Source of the DNA: Struthio camelus
Lineage: Eukaryota > Chordata > Aves > Struthioniformes > Struthionidae
Direction of reading: 5' to 3'
Assembly (NCBI RefSeq): GCF_040807025.1
Contig: NC_090945.1
Location: 78,840,088-78,904,087 of the forward strand
Length of the DNA: 64,000 bases
Shown here: piece by piece, positions 37,401 through 50,000 of the stretch
Position numbering within the stretch: the first letter of the stretch is position 1
How the letters are laid out: the number at the start of each line of letters is the position of its first letter
Notes under the pieces: generated by a model
Told to the model about the DNA's origin: nothing
The model's database searches: none
Seen by the model: the letters and a program-made list of their open reading frames with translations, nothing else
Program-made: the position numbers and the translations under genes

Positions 37401-40400
37401 TCATTTGTCTAATGAGATTTCTTTTAGTTCATGTAATTGTTGCAAATGGTTTTTCCTCAGTACCTACTGCAATTCTGCACCCCTTAGTCTGTGTCTTGAC
37501 CCCGAACACAGCACTTCCTGAATCCAGCTGTTCAGTGTGCTATTAAAGAGTGAATGCATAGACAAAGAAAGCGGTTATCTTGCTTTTGGAATGGCCTAAT
37601 GAACTAGGAAATCTTAAGCTACATAGCTCAACTGAATTTATTTTTATTGAAGTAGCTTAAGCCTGGTGAGAGGGATGTCCATGATGATGCTTCAGGCAAC
37701 ATCTGAAATGAATGTTGAAAGTGCACACAACATGAACTGTCTTTGTATTTTGTTCCCTGACGGTTGTGGATTTTGATTTCTGATCTGCTCATGCTTGGAG
37801 CATATTTGATTTCTTTCTGAGGGTTCATGAAAGATGTCAAAAAGAAAACCAGATTTGTGTGTAATAAAGCAGTACATATGTAAGGCAGACCTCTTCAAAG
37901 ATTTCACCGTTAGAAAGCTTCTGGAGATGTGCAAAAGAAAGTTGGAAACAAACATATGCTAAGTTGAGGTAGTTTAGCACAGTAAGGATAAGTCACTAAA
38001 GGGCATCAGCAGCAACTTTTTCAAGTTACCATTTAGTTTTGCTTTTTGGTATTCATAGTGTGATGTCTGAGACTGCTTATGTTATTTAAAAAAAAAAAAG
38101 TGCTTGATACTTGAAAGCTATGTGGCCTTTTTTTTTTTTTAATTTGAGTTCTAATGGATCATGTAACTAGAATGATGTTCTCTCTGTGTACCTCTCTTTA
38201 AAGGTCTTGAAGTGTTGTCACCTACCAGGTGAATTAAAATTTTTCTCTTGAAGGTTTCTTGAGTAACAGATTACAGATGTTCAGTTATGATTGAGAATAA
38301 GTTTGGGCCATGGAAGGGAACTTGACTCGTCTGTTAAGCATGATATCTTATATCAGTTCAGCGTGCTTCCATGCCCTTTCAAGATAGATGATATAGCAGA
38401 AAGCTTTAACTACTGTATGCAAACCTGTAAAGTGTTACTTTTGCCTAGATCTTTCTGTAATTTGCTTTCTTTTGTTAGAGTCCTTTTGAGTTTTATATAA
38501 AAATATGTAAATAATAGCTGTCATAAGCTGCTAAAACAAGAATACATACTACATAAATATACATGCTCATTCAGTAAAATTACACAACAATCTTCTGGAG
38601 AGTTATTTCGAGGCATCAAGAATTGGAACTTCTCTTACTGCATTCGGTTGGTGTAGTATGTAGTTCATATTTAAATATGAAGTGTTAGGCCAGTAATGGG
38701 GGGGGAGGGGGAAGTACCTGTGTGTTTACAGAACGCTGCTTATAGGCACTGAAACGTATGGTTATTTAACACATGAGCTCTTCTAAATTTAGCAGTATCT
38801 TTAAATCACTAGCTATACTAATTACTGAAAAAATACTTGGACTACCATAGGCTCTTTGTTTTTAAGTTTCCTAGTAGTCACAAGCTAACGCTATGGAGAC
38901 TTTCCCATGTGCCGGTTATACAGCTCATTAGAGCCCTGCAATGCTATGGAGTAGCATCTTAACACAAATGCTTTTCACCTGGCCTGAGGCCTCCAGCAAG
39001 AACATTCCGTGCTCTAGGATCATAAAAACAAACTTACTAGTTGGGCTTTTTATTTTAAACAAGCCAACCAGATGTCTGAAACCCTTCAGAGTAAACCTGA
39101 AGGGAAATGAGGAGGTTTATTACCTGTGTGTGTGTTTTGGGAGCAGGAGGTATGGGGGAGACTTGCGTAATTCTTCAACTCCAAGCCCATAGGGTTTAAT
39201 AATATAATAGTACTTTAGTACTGCTATTAGTTGAATTTTTCATGGGGGTGTATATGCAGTAAACATCACTATTGGTATCCTACAGTTTAGGGCTCTGTGC
39301 TATGTGCTGTCAAGCCGGAGTATCTATGGTGTGTGTCTTTTTTGTTGTTTGTGTGTGTTTTTTTTTTAAGGGTGTGTATGTGCCCCTTGTTTGTTCTCAT
39401 TTTAAGGACAAATACAGAAAAGTAGGTGGTATTAGTTCTTATTTTACTTTTTTATCTGGCTTTTCTTCTCTGACTGATGGAGTAAAGCAAATATCACAGT
39501 AATAAAGCCAATTAGTTTTCACCTTTGTATTCTCCTTCAGGGCCCCAGCACAAGCCTTAGAAGAATAAAATCTTGTGGGCCTTATATAACCTGGATGGTA
39601 TGCTTTAGTGGGAGCATGGTAGATTTAGGTTGGTGGTATGTATAGTTCTTCAAACACTGAACCGATAAGTGTATGAATTATTATTTGTTAGTGAATCTGA
39701 GGGCTTTTTTATCTTAGAGGCTTTGTATACTAAATAAATGCTTCCTTTGGAGTATTTATAAAAACAGTATATGGAGCTGGAAATAGTCTATGTAAGAGAA
39801 CAGCCTAAGATCCAAATAAACTTGTTCTCATGATGTCATGGACTGAAAGTTATAGAAATACTCTCAGCTGGTGACTGTCTAGTTAAGTAACGCAGGACAA
39901 AACCTAGAAGACAATAATATTTAGTTTAAGCTAGTTTACCATAATTATGAACTAAATGCATTAATAGTCATTATTTCAGAAGTAAAAGCAAAGGGCTTGG
40001 ATTTCAGGTATAAAAGCCTCGATAGGCCGGACTTCCCGTCCCTCAACACGATACAAAAGTAGTTTTGTGCTTTCTGCGGTAATGCTGGGAAGAGGGAGAA
40101 AAAAAGAGTTTGACTTGCATGTTATGGGGAGCTGAGTGGTTGCAAGCTAATGCAGATAGTCTGTTCAAGTGGAGCTCCATGAATACTAGGTGTAAATATC
40201 CTTTAACAAAGTTGATGAAATCCTTGCCTGTTGTTTAAATGGGGCTGGATTCTTTTAAGGAAGAAAATGTAAGTGACAAAACATCTTAGATAAGACATGA
40301 GGCACAGCTCATCTCTTGTCCTATCTGACAAAGATACTTGGGGAGATGCACGATAATTTGTCTGTAATGTGAACGGGATGTCTTTCTCAGTTGTGAAAGA

Positions 40401-43400
40401 GGGATGTAAACCTGGGAGATTGCTGAGGCTTAATATTGCTAACTTGTATCAGTATGAGAAGCTGGGTTCTTATACATCCTTATCTTAAGGATGCTATCAG
40501 GAACCTTCCTGGAGTCAAAATTGATAATAAGAGACCTAAGTTATGAGGAATGCTTAGCCTCTCTGAACTTTAGTACTCTTATGGTAAAGAGATGGGTAGT
40601 TTTATAAGTAAAATGTTCTGCTTCCATTTGGAAGCTGGAACTTTGCAATTTATTGTGTAGCTTTTTCATATGGTATAAAATACTAGTTTTACAGTTTGTA
40701 AAAAGCTGATCGTCTGGTTATGCTTGAAATGACTAAGTTGGGATGGGACAGGCAAAAGATACTGTGTTAACTTGAACAGTTGTGTGTGATGTTTCAGTTT
40801 TTGAAATGCTTCCTGGATGCTGCAGAGAGTGCCAGGAGGCAAAAACCAAAGTATCTTCCATTTAAAGTCTGCTAGCTGGATCTGGAGTTAGTACTGCTGG
40901 GGTAATTAGCTGCTTTGGCTTGCTGAGGCAGAAGCAGAGATAATATTTTAAAAGACCTACTTATCCAAACTGGAATTTTGACTCTAGCTAATTCTTTTTT
41001 TTTTTTCTGCTGGGATCTGGCTGAGTAAGTCTTTACAGGATTGTTGGCAATAAGGGTTCTATACAGTTCTTTAAGTGAAAAGTAGGGAATAATGTGAAGA
41101 AGTGGAGAAGAGGGACCTTCTTGTTATTACTTGGTTATATGAGTCCTGTAAGCAAAACTATGGAGTGGGTTTCATGAAGAAACCCCCACACACTCATCAT
41201 ATGGGGAAATCATTTGAAATCTTGTGATCTTTATCCAAGATGGGACTTCCAGAAACAGAGGATAAATTGTTAAAAGTATTTAAAACAAATGTGATTTTTT
41301 TTTTTTCCCAGTGAGATGAACTGTTGATGGAACATTTTGTCCTGCAGTATGCAGGGGAGGAGGAGTGGGCTGGAAATGATTCTGGCAGCCTTTTTCTTTT
41401 AGAGCCAAGAAGAGGCTTTTGAATTGGCTTTATACTCTTAATCAGAACTCTTTATCACTTTGAAAGTAGGTTGTTAAGTTGGATGAATCTCTGCCATCCT
41501 TTAGTTGGTGGAGGTTTTTCCATATTTTTAGTAGTCTTCCCAAAAAAGACCCCAGTGACATCACTAAGATGATGTAGAGTTTGTGACATAAATATTTCTT
41601 TTCTCTCTCTCCACCCTTTCGCAAACATTTTAAAGGCATTACTGCTTGTAACTAACTTCTAAGAAATGAACCGTCATTTCTTTAGCAGTACTATGGAGAT
41701 GGAATAATAAATCTAAACTTTCTGCAGATTTCAGAATATTTGTGTCATAGAATAAAGCTTTAAATCAGAGATAGTGGTGATACTGATTCCATCAGAGCTC
41801 AAACTGTGAGAAGCGTTAGCTTTGGCTTGCTGATGCGTTTGGAGGCTTTCTTATATATTCCATTTATTTTATTCTTTTACATTAACTTTTAACCTGTTTT
41901 CCAGCAGCTAAAAATAGCTTCCCCAACATGCCCATGGTTTATGGGATCTCTATAAGATTCTCTCCCAGAACACAGGGAGAGACTGAGGTCATCTTTGTTC
42001 TGCATGTTTATCTTGGATAGCTCAGCTTTCTCACTCTTTTTTTTTTTTTTTAAATCTAATCAGGTTCCATAATGGATGATGTGCTAAGGGAAAGATGGCC
42101 ATAATCTTTCCAGACCTCATCCAGCTCTCTTTAAAAGAGGTGTTGTTATTGCCTCAAGACATGGAGGGCCTCCGTGTTTGGTGAGCTTGTGTGCCTGGCT
42201 CAGCTGCTAAAAACTGTGGAATCTTGATGACAGCACAGATGTGTATCTGTGGAGTACACCTATATTATAGGTTGTAGAGGAAGCAGGGAACGGGGTTGGA
42301 AGGGTAGGCACGGCTCGACTGCACTAAGATCCATGCTGTGAGGCAGCTGAAGAATGCAAATTCAGCAGGATCCACGTTGCCCTAGCAGGGATGATCAAAT
42401 GGTGCCTATTATGGAAAATCCAATTAAATTGAAGTGTCAAGCAGTTTGAGAGGGGTTTGACCTGATAAGCGTAAGGGCATCATAAGGAGAGATTGAAAAA
42501 TAACGTTGGTTGCCTTTAACCAATTCTGAGAAGAGCGCTTGGTGAAAAAGTACGTAGAATAAAGAGCTTACCATCTCTGTGGCTACATTAAATACAAACC
42601 GCAGCAGTGGATCTTGAAACAACAACAAAAAGTGAAGCTACTGTGGGGGATTTTTTTTATAGTGTATAGAACTTGCAGTTAGGACGTGTTGATGGCCAAG
42701 AGCTTGTATTAGCATATTGTCAAGCCTTACAATAGTGACATTTTAAAATAATGGCGTAGTGAAGTTGGAGAGTGATTCTTAATCTCCTGTGCCCTAACAG
42801 GCAATATTAATCAACAAAATGAGAGAAGCAATTCCTTTTAGAGTATAAATGAGTGAATTGGGGTGAACTGAACTTTTGTGACTTGGAGGTAAGGTGCTGA
42901 GGTTGAAGGGGAGATTGCAGATCCCTGTAAGCTTTTAACAGTTTACCTAGTCAAAGGAGCATGAACTGAAAAGGCATAATAGGAACAAAATGTGTTCCAA
43001 TCTTGCTTTGAAATGGGAGATCTAATCCCTAATTATGGGAGAATCTTCTTGGCTTGGTGTGAGAAGTGCTGATGTCAAATAGCTTTCTCGTGTGGCTTTT
43101 TTCTTTCTGAAGCTATAGTTAGTCAGGGACTTCAGTCAGCAGCTCCAGCCTCCCACAGCGTGCCTGCATGAGTGTTTGTGTCCATTTCTTCATGGTGAAA
43201 CAGGCTGGGGAACTGATCCAGCTGGAAAACAACCTTTACTAGAAACAAAACAAAGTGTTGTGACTTTTTCCAACTAGAAAAATTCCTTGATCTAATTCTC
43301 TGTGTAGTTGCACAAACACTTGTGCTGGCATACCGCAATGGGTAACAAATAGCCAGAGAAGAAAATGGGAACATGTGTTGGCAGTTGCGCATGGCAGAGT

Positions 43401-46400
43401 GGTGGCAGCTGAGATGTAGCAAACTGCAACCTAGAATAACTTTCATTTATAAGAGTCTGGTTATGATAACATTTGAATCCGTTTTCTTTTAAACATCAGT
43501 CATTATGTCATTATTAGCAAGAGGCATGGCCCAGTAGGAACAGATTGGCGGAGTGAAACAGTACTACTGGTGCCTGCAGTGTACGCACATTGTGGTGGTG
43601 TGCCTCAAACTGGTGTTAGTGGAGGGCAGTGTGCTGAACACCTAATGGTGGCTGGAGTGCACCTTCTGATTTTGTTCCAGAGCAGATTCCTTTTGGATGA
43701 GACTGGTCCATGATGTGAACTGAAGTGCAGTAAAGGAGGATGAGGAGGGGGTGCACTTCCAAAGCATGTTTCTGCTCTGAGCTGAAACTCGTACTTTAGA
43801 CTTTGTGCCTGGTATGGAAAAATAGAATTTCCTCATTGGATGAGCAGAAGGAACTGCGAGCTGAGAGGAGGACTTATCTAGCCAATAGGACTTTTTTTTA
43901 TCCCTGTGGTACGTGCTCCATCCCGTATAGTTCTTAAATACATACATTTAAAGAAACCCTTTCTGGATGGAAATCTTGAAATCTGTTTCTTGATGGAAAT
44001 AGAAAAAAAGAACAATGATGTCAGTAAACATAGTTTCTAAAATGAGAAGCAAATTATTTAAAAGCTGTGTTTTGCTGTATTTCAAAAGAGATTGGAATAC
44101 GCACTGTCAGAAGAGGCCAGAATGGTTACAGCTCTGGTATTTTCTATATATAATAGGGTCTAAATATGTGGATGATCATTGTACGGATCAACCTGATTTT
44201 GAAAGTGCCATGCTACTGTGATTGTGAAGTCTTTCCTTCCCTTTACCCTCTCATGCAACTGAATATCTTGCTTCATTACTTAAAGACTAGTATTCTCGTC
44301 TTTTCTCTCCTTACTCTTGTTCATATAATGCAGACTTCAAATTTTTTCAGTGAAACTAGGCAAAATATAACTGCATTATAGTAGTCTGTTAACAGACCAA
44401 AAGCTTGGTTTTTTTCCCCCCTTGTTGATAGTTTTATTGGATTTGCTTATTTTTTTTCTCAGTAGAGAAACATTCAAACTCTTGTGTCCCTTCTATGCAG
44501 AAAAGGAAGCAAAGGAACAGGTGAAAAGACCAACAGGTGTTGATAGTAGCCTCTTAGTCACACAAATCTTAAACCTTAAAATGAATCTGAAAGTCTCTCT
44601 GCCAAATTAGTATGTTACTGAGTTTCGGTATATTTTCAGTCCGATGCCATCACACAGTGTACAGTTCCTGACTTCCAGTGAGCCTGCCTTCTAATTTCTA
44701 GATCTAGTTTCAACTTCACCGGGTTTGAAAGAGACCTACAAGTCCCTTTACATTACAATACATTTTGATCATGCTACCTTAAATAGTGCTTTGTTCACAC
44801 GCTTGCCCTTGGACTAGCATTTCATGAATCACTTTTTGCATGGCAGATGTTTACATTGAAAAGGGTATATGTAATTTTTAGCAGTGAGTGTATGGAACTT
44901 GAGTGGTTTTGACATTTGACTTAGTGGCTTGATCTAAGTTCAGAACAAGATTTGGTAAATATTTCAAGTCTTTGGGTGCTTTCCTGGAAGATAAGATACA
45001 TTCAGTAGAAGCAGATTTCTCTCCAGTCTCCAGATTTCTAGTTAGCCTTACTTACAAGGTGGTTGGCCATTTGTGAGCATCCTGTCTTGTAGCAAGTGAA
45101 GCTAGATACCAGAATGAGGACAAGGGTGAGCAGAAGTTATGATTCTGAGAGTGCTCTCAGGCTAATGGAGGTGGTTATATAAAAGCTTTTATATAAAAGG
45201 TGAAAAAGTGTAGTGTTAGCATATGAAATCATATTTGAGGATGTACTTGGAGGCAATAGGTTTAGAAAGATAATCAGACCTTGCTATTAATACCATTAAT
45301 ATCTTAGTTTTAGATGGGTTTAACTTGGGTCATGGACCCGAGTGACTTTTTCCTTTGTAACTACTGGTAATTTAAATAGCTGATTAGTAGCAGTGTGTTT
45401 TTAAAAAAAAAAAAAAAGAAATTACACATAAGTTCATTTTGATTATTTTCTGCTGTTCCTTTTTACTACAGGCTTTAAATCCTATCAAATGAAAACAAAC
45501 TTTTGTTGCTAACATCAGAAATGTTTTTCCCTAGGATGTCATTGCTTTGTTTGACTTTGGATGTATCTATGTGTCTTTTTGATTATTTTTTATTCTGTAA
45601 AGGTAGGTGCAGTCACTAAATACACTTGACCAATTTAAATTGTGAACAGGAATGGTTAATACATACTGATAGTCGGCATGAGTTGGGGACAGCAGTGCTT
45701 GTAAGGCAAAGCTAGTGAGGCAGAGTATAGGAACAGGAATCTTTTTGAAGGTGATGTGAAGAAATTACCATTAATACTAACATAGACTTGGCTTTGAAAA
45801 TGACTTATTTAAATTTATTTTTTCTTTTCTTTTAGAACTGAGTTGGAGTTGAGGATGGTAAGGAGGAACACTTACTCTAGTAAAAGTAACCAGCTAATAG
45901 TGTGTGGGTGTTCGTGTGCGTGTGTGGGATGATGTCTTTGTTCTTAGCAGACAGTGAGGAATAATACCGTAATGGTTATGGGTTACTGATGCTGAGAGTA
46001 CAGAGGGAGAGAAAGAATTTATATAGGGGATGTTTAGGACAGGAGGAGGCAGCTAGTGAACCTAGTGCTTTTGATTTTAAACAACTGCTCCCAGAATAAA
46101 GATATTTAAACCTTTGTCAGTGATGTTTTTGCATGTTTGTTAATTTGTTCTGCTTGCAAGTTCAAGATCAGATGTTTACTGACAGGTGGCAATTATATTC
46201 CCTGTGTGTGTGTATGGTTTGTTTTTTTTTTTTAGTAAGTTATGTTTTATAAGCAGTTAAAGACTTGGAGAATGGGTATAGCACTTGAGCTACCTAACGT
46301 GCCACTTCTCTTTTGAGAAAGATCTAGTGACAAAACGAAAGGGTAGATTCTCTCTTAGAATGGCAAGCAATGCTAACCATACAGAACAGTATGGTAAGTA

Positions 46401-46781
46401 TTTGCATGCTTCATGGGCTGTTCTAGTTCCCCTAGCTAAGACTTTACTAGTAGCTTAAAGGAGGGGAAAACTTGCATCTTTGTCTGAGACAAAAGTTTCT
46501 GGGTGGAATCAGTCTAATTGTAGGAAAGTGGAAAATGTCATCTTTGCTACATACATATGATTTTCATTCTCCTTTTAGAGAGTTGTGACCAATGAAATTT
46601 CACTAGGAATATTGCTTCATGAAAGGAGCCCTGTAATCTGAAATGCTAAGCAGCACTGGTCACGTTGTGAGCGGTGTGCTTGCACGTGTGGGTACGTGTC
46701 AGTGGTCCAATTATTACAACACTGCAGTTGTGATGTACACAAGAATGTTTCTGACTTTCTTTTTCTGCCCCAATTTTACAG

Positions 46782-46950
46782 AAAAGCAGACATGATACAC
46801 TGACGGCATTTGGAAATAGACTTTGGCGATAAGATGGAAGCCTAAATCTTGAGACTTTAAACCCAAACAGAAATGGCTCATGAGTATTGAAACAAGACAC
46901 CGAAGAGCCTCCAACACTTCAGTGTGAGCAGTGGAAAAGGAACAACTACC
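46782..46950 (+). other. FAM53A: FAM53A 5' UTR segment in the first coding exon
   Basis: A pyrimidine-rich tract followed by TTTTACAG (ending 46781) is the best acceptor upstream of the start codon, so the exon probably begins at 46782. The 169-nt leader holds four short upstream ORFs: 46792-46803 (3 codons), 46834-46845 (3 codons), 46873-46890 (5 codons, in frame with the main start but stopped) and 46880-46927 (15 codons). All end before 46951. The acceptor choice is inferred; an alternative transcript could start inside this segment. Confidence 0.65.
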
Positions 46951-47028
46951 ATGGTAACACTAATAACAGAAAAGCTGCAGAACCAGAGCTTGGATGATCT
47001 GACGTGTAAAACGTACAATATTAATCTG
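46951..47028 (+). CDS. FAM53A: FAM53A coding exon 1 (start codon, residues 1-26)
   Basis: The start codon at 46951 has a strong Kozak context (A at -3, G at +4). A TGA at 46888-46890 in the same frame excludes any longer N terminus in this exon. The 26 codons translate to MVTLITEKLQNQSLDDLTCK followed by TYNINL, the conserved FAM53A N terminus. The exon ends at 47028 before a GTAAGG donor, in phase 0. The SLDDLTCK segment is a hallmark of the family's N-terminal block; its biochemical role is not established. The reading frame is closed by the intron, so this exon is too short to stand out as an open reading frame by itself. Confidence 0.93.
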
Positions 47029-50000
47029 GTAAGGATATGCCAAAATAACATGAAAATGTGCAATGCAAAGTAGCTTAACCCAGAAATACACACCAAATTT
47101 AAGATTGCAGATGGACCAGAATTAAGCCATTTAAACTGGGATGATTTTACAAGGTGGGTGAGTGTAATGCACTGTAGCACGAGGCTCGCCTCACGACATG
47201 GTTTCATTGACTTTAATTGCAATTGCAAATGAAAATGTTCAACTCTTCTGCAAATCAAACTCGAGGGATCAGAGACATGAAAAAACGAGGAATGTAAGTT
47301 TAATGATGACATGTCAAAGTATTGCTCAATTCTAATTCTGTTATTTTTTCTTTTCTAATACTAAGTAACACTAGCATTTAACGTGGGACATGTTGAGCTA
47401 CTTTACAGTAAACTCCTTTATAACCTGTACTTCAGTTACAGTTTCTTTATTTTACTCCACAAGCCAAGACCAGGTCAATCATATACTGAATGAGGTAGAG
47501 GTTGTATATGAGCAACACTTAATTCTTGTGCGAAGTGTTTAACTCTTTGTCCATATTGAAGAAAAGCACCAATGTTTTCTGTGCACACATGTAAAACCTG
47601 GCACAAAAGTAAGGGTGTCTGATATGAGATATTAATCTGAAGGGTTTTTTAAACTGAAACAGTTTTATGAAGAGCTTTTCTAATAACTTGCATGTTTCTA
47701 CAGTCTTTGCCTGAAATATGTGCTGCTCTTGAAAGGCATATGTAAGGTCTTGGAAAGATGATATCTCCCCTAATATAGAAATGCATGCTCTCAGCTTGTC
47801 TTTATTTAACTAAGTTGGTGAAACACTTGACGTGCAGGTTGAAGGGGAATCTGCTGTATTTTTGAGCTGATGGCATTTCTATTTAAATTCTAGACCCAGC
47901 TGTGAGTAGACAATGACCTGTAATGGTTGCCTCCCTAAAAGTGTAGCAGCAGCTTGTAACTTGTAATGTTTGGGACAGATCTGCATAAATTTGGACGCTG
48001 AGGTATACCTTTTCTGGTATTTACTGTAGCTTTTGGGCCAGAGACTTGTAAAAGCAGAGAAGGCTGTATTATTGCTTTTACGCTGCATGGAGTCTATATA
48101 GACCTGTGACCCTAAATGTACATGTTCTTTGTTTAGCCTAATGGCATGCTGTTATGTGTTGTGGGTTTTTTCCTTTTTTTTTTTTTTTTTATTCTTATCC
48201 TTATCAGTACTTCAAAGTAAGGCAGGGAGAAGAATGAGCAGATGGAAGTGGAAGTTGGCAAGTGATGTGTAGTTAGTGTGTTTTTTTTTTTTCCTTCATC
48301 CTCTCCTCCTGACCCTTAGTGCATTGTAAAAAAGTACTTGGTTTGAGAATGCTTTAGTCAATGAAGAAAATGAGTCCTGAGGCTGGGAACAGGTTCTACC
48401 TATACACAGTGGCAGCTTGAAAAAGTGTGGAAATCATGAAGTGAGGTGTAGAAATGCAGGACTGAGTATGCAACTAGGTCATTTTAAAAAGGATTCTCAG
48501 GAGCAAATAAATGGCTGATTTACTAGTGGAAAGAAGTTTACCTTTATTAACTTTATTCGAGATCGTTACTTAAGGATTGTGTTGAATTTAAGATGTGACT
48601 TAACTAACCCTTTCTCCAGATGCTGGAAAAGGTTGTATGCCCACCTGCTTCTCCTCCCTTCTTCCTCTCTCGTTATATCTGGAGGATGTTTGGTAGAGAA
48701 CTGAAGGCTTGGAATTCAGGCCTATTCAAACAATGAAAGTCACATCTCTGTAGTGGCGGTGGAATACTAACTCTAGCTTTGGTGTCCACAAGTTGGGAAG
48801 AATGGCAATGCGTTCAGAATTCCTCCTCAATTTATTTGAGAATTGGAGAAAATCTTAATCTTCAAAATCTTAGATTTAGTTTATGTCTTGAAATGAGATG
48901 AAAGAAGTTATTTAACTTCATGTAACTTATTCTGCAGATAGTGAGGAGAGTACTGGCTGTTAAGTTTTTAATGTAGTAGGGGGAGTGTGTGTACAAAAAC
49001 AGCCTAAGTTATTTTTGTTACAGTTAATTTTTTCTAACAAAGAATGCTTAAAATTAGCAGTGTAAGTTATAATAACACAATGCCTGTTATAGTAACACAA
49101 TACGTTGTTGGGCCCAGTTATGGCCCTCCTCCGCTTGCCTAGTTCAAGACTGGGTGCCCTTTTGAGTGAATGCTTTGACCAGGTAAAAATTCCAGCTCTG
49201 TCTCATTCCACAAAATCTGATCCCTTTTGAGCATAATCTCACCAAATGCAGGAAGAGCTTACTTTTGGAAGAGCACTGCAAAATAGACCCACCTTCTTGC
49301 CTGAAGGAAACCTAATTTCATTCTTGAGTGAAACTTATGATTTCGCAGTGTAGTGTCTCTTAAGCTATTTTAGAACCTGCTTTTTCCTGGAAAGTTTTCA
49401 AGATGCATCAAATCTTGCTCTAAATCCATTCAAAAAGTAGTAGCTGGTAAACAGACATTCATGACCTGTTGAGTCTATTATTCTGGAAAATTACCTGGTT
49501 GAATAACTTGGCTTTGTGTGAAAGGAGGTTTCCCTCACACAGAGGGTAACAGACTTCACTCTCAAGGTTCTTACCAATTGCTTTGTGAACTCTGCTTATC
49601 TTTTCTCAAGTATAGTAATAAAAAAGGGTTCTCCATTCCGGAAACTGCAGGTAGACCTTAACGCAGAAGGGAATGAATGGGGCAGGTGGTGTCTAGCCAA
49701 TCCAGGAGAGCTGGTAAACAGTTTTCAGTGCCCACTTACAGTAATATCTAATGGCCCGTACGAGACCTTTGTGTTCTGCATAGATATAATCTCTCCCACA
49801 ATTTACAACTTAGTAGAGCCTACTCCAGTTTGGATTTTAAGATATCGTTAGAATACGCTATCATATAATGTTTCCAAGCAGTCTTAGCTTCAGTTGTGGA
49901 AAGCCAAGTACGTACCATGACAGAGATTCCTCCCTTATTTTCTTCAGGCTCCTGTTGGAAATCATGCACCTTCCTTTCCCTCTTCTGAATGTGATGTCAT

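Larger units (their letters stand above)
25814..46781 (+). other. FAM53A: FAM53A intron 1 (about 21 kb)
   Basis: Apart from the GC-rich first 300 bp, this is AT-rich non-coding sequence. I found no coding exon. It contains a long decayed CR1 copy (about 33590-34420), a MIR-like fragment (about 32725-32790), a CA/CT microsatellite (30788-30811), T tracts (for example 32450-32467), GT-rich patches near 45900 and 46205, and a perfect 22-bp palindrome at 45175-45196. Other open frames here are short and without recognisable similarity. Confidence 0.7.

Noticed and set aside
46878..47312. Minus-strand open frame of 144 codons.
   Set aside because: It lies opposite the FAM53A start exon, spans the exon-intron border and has no recognisable similarity, so it is a shadow.
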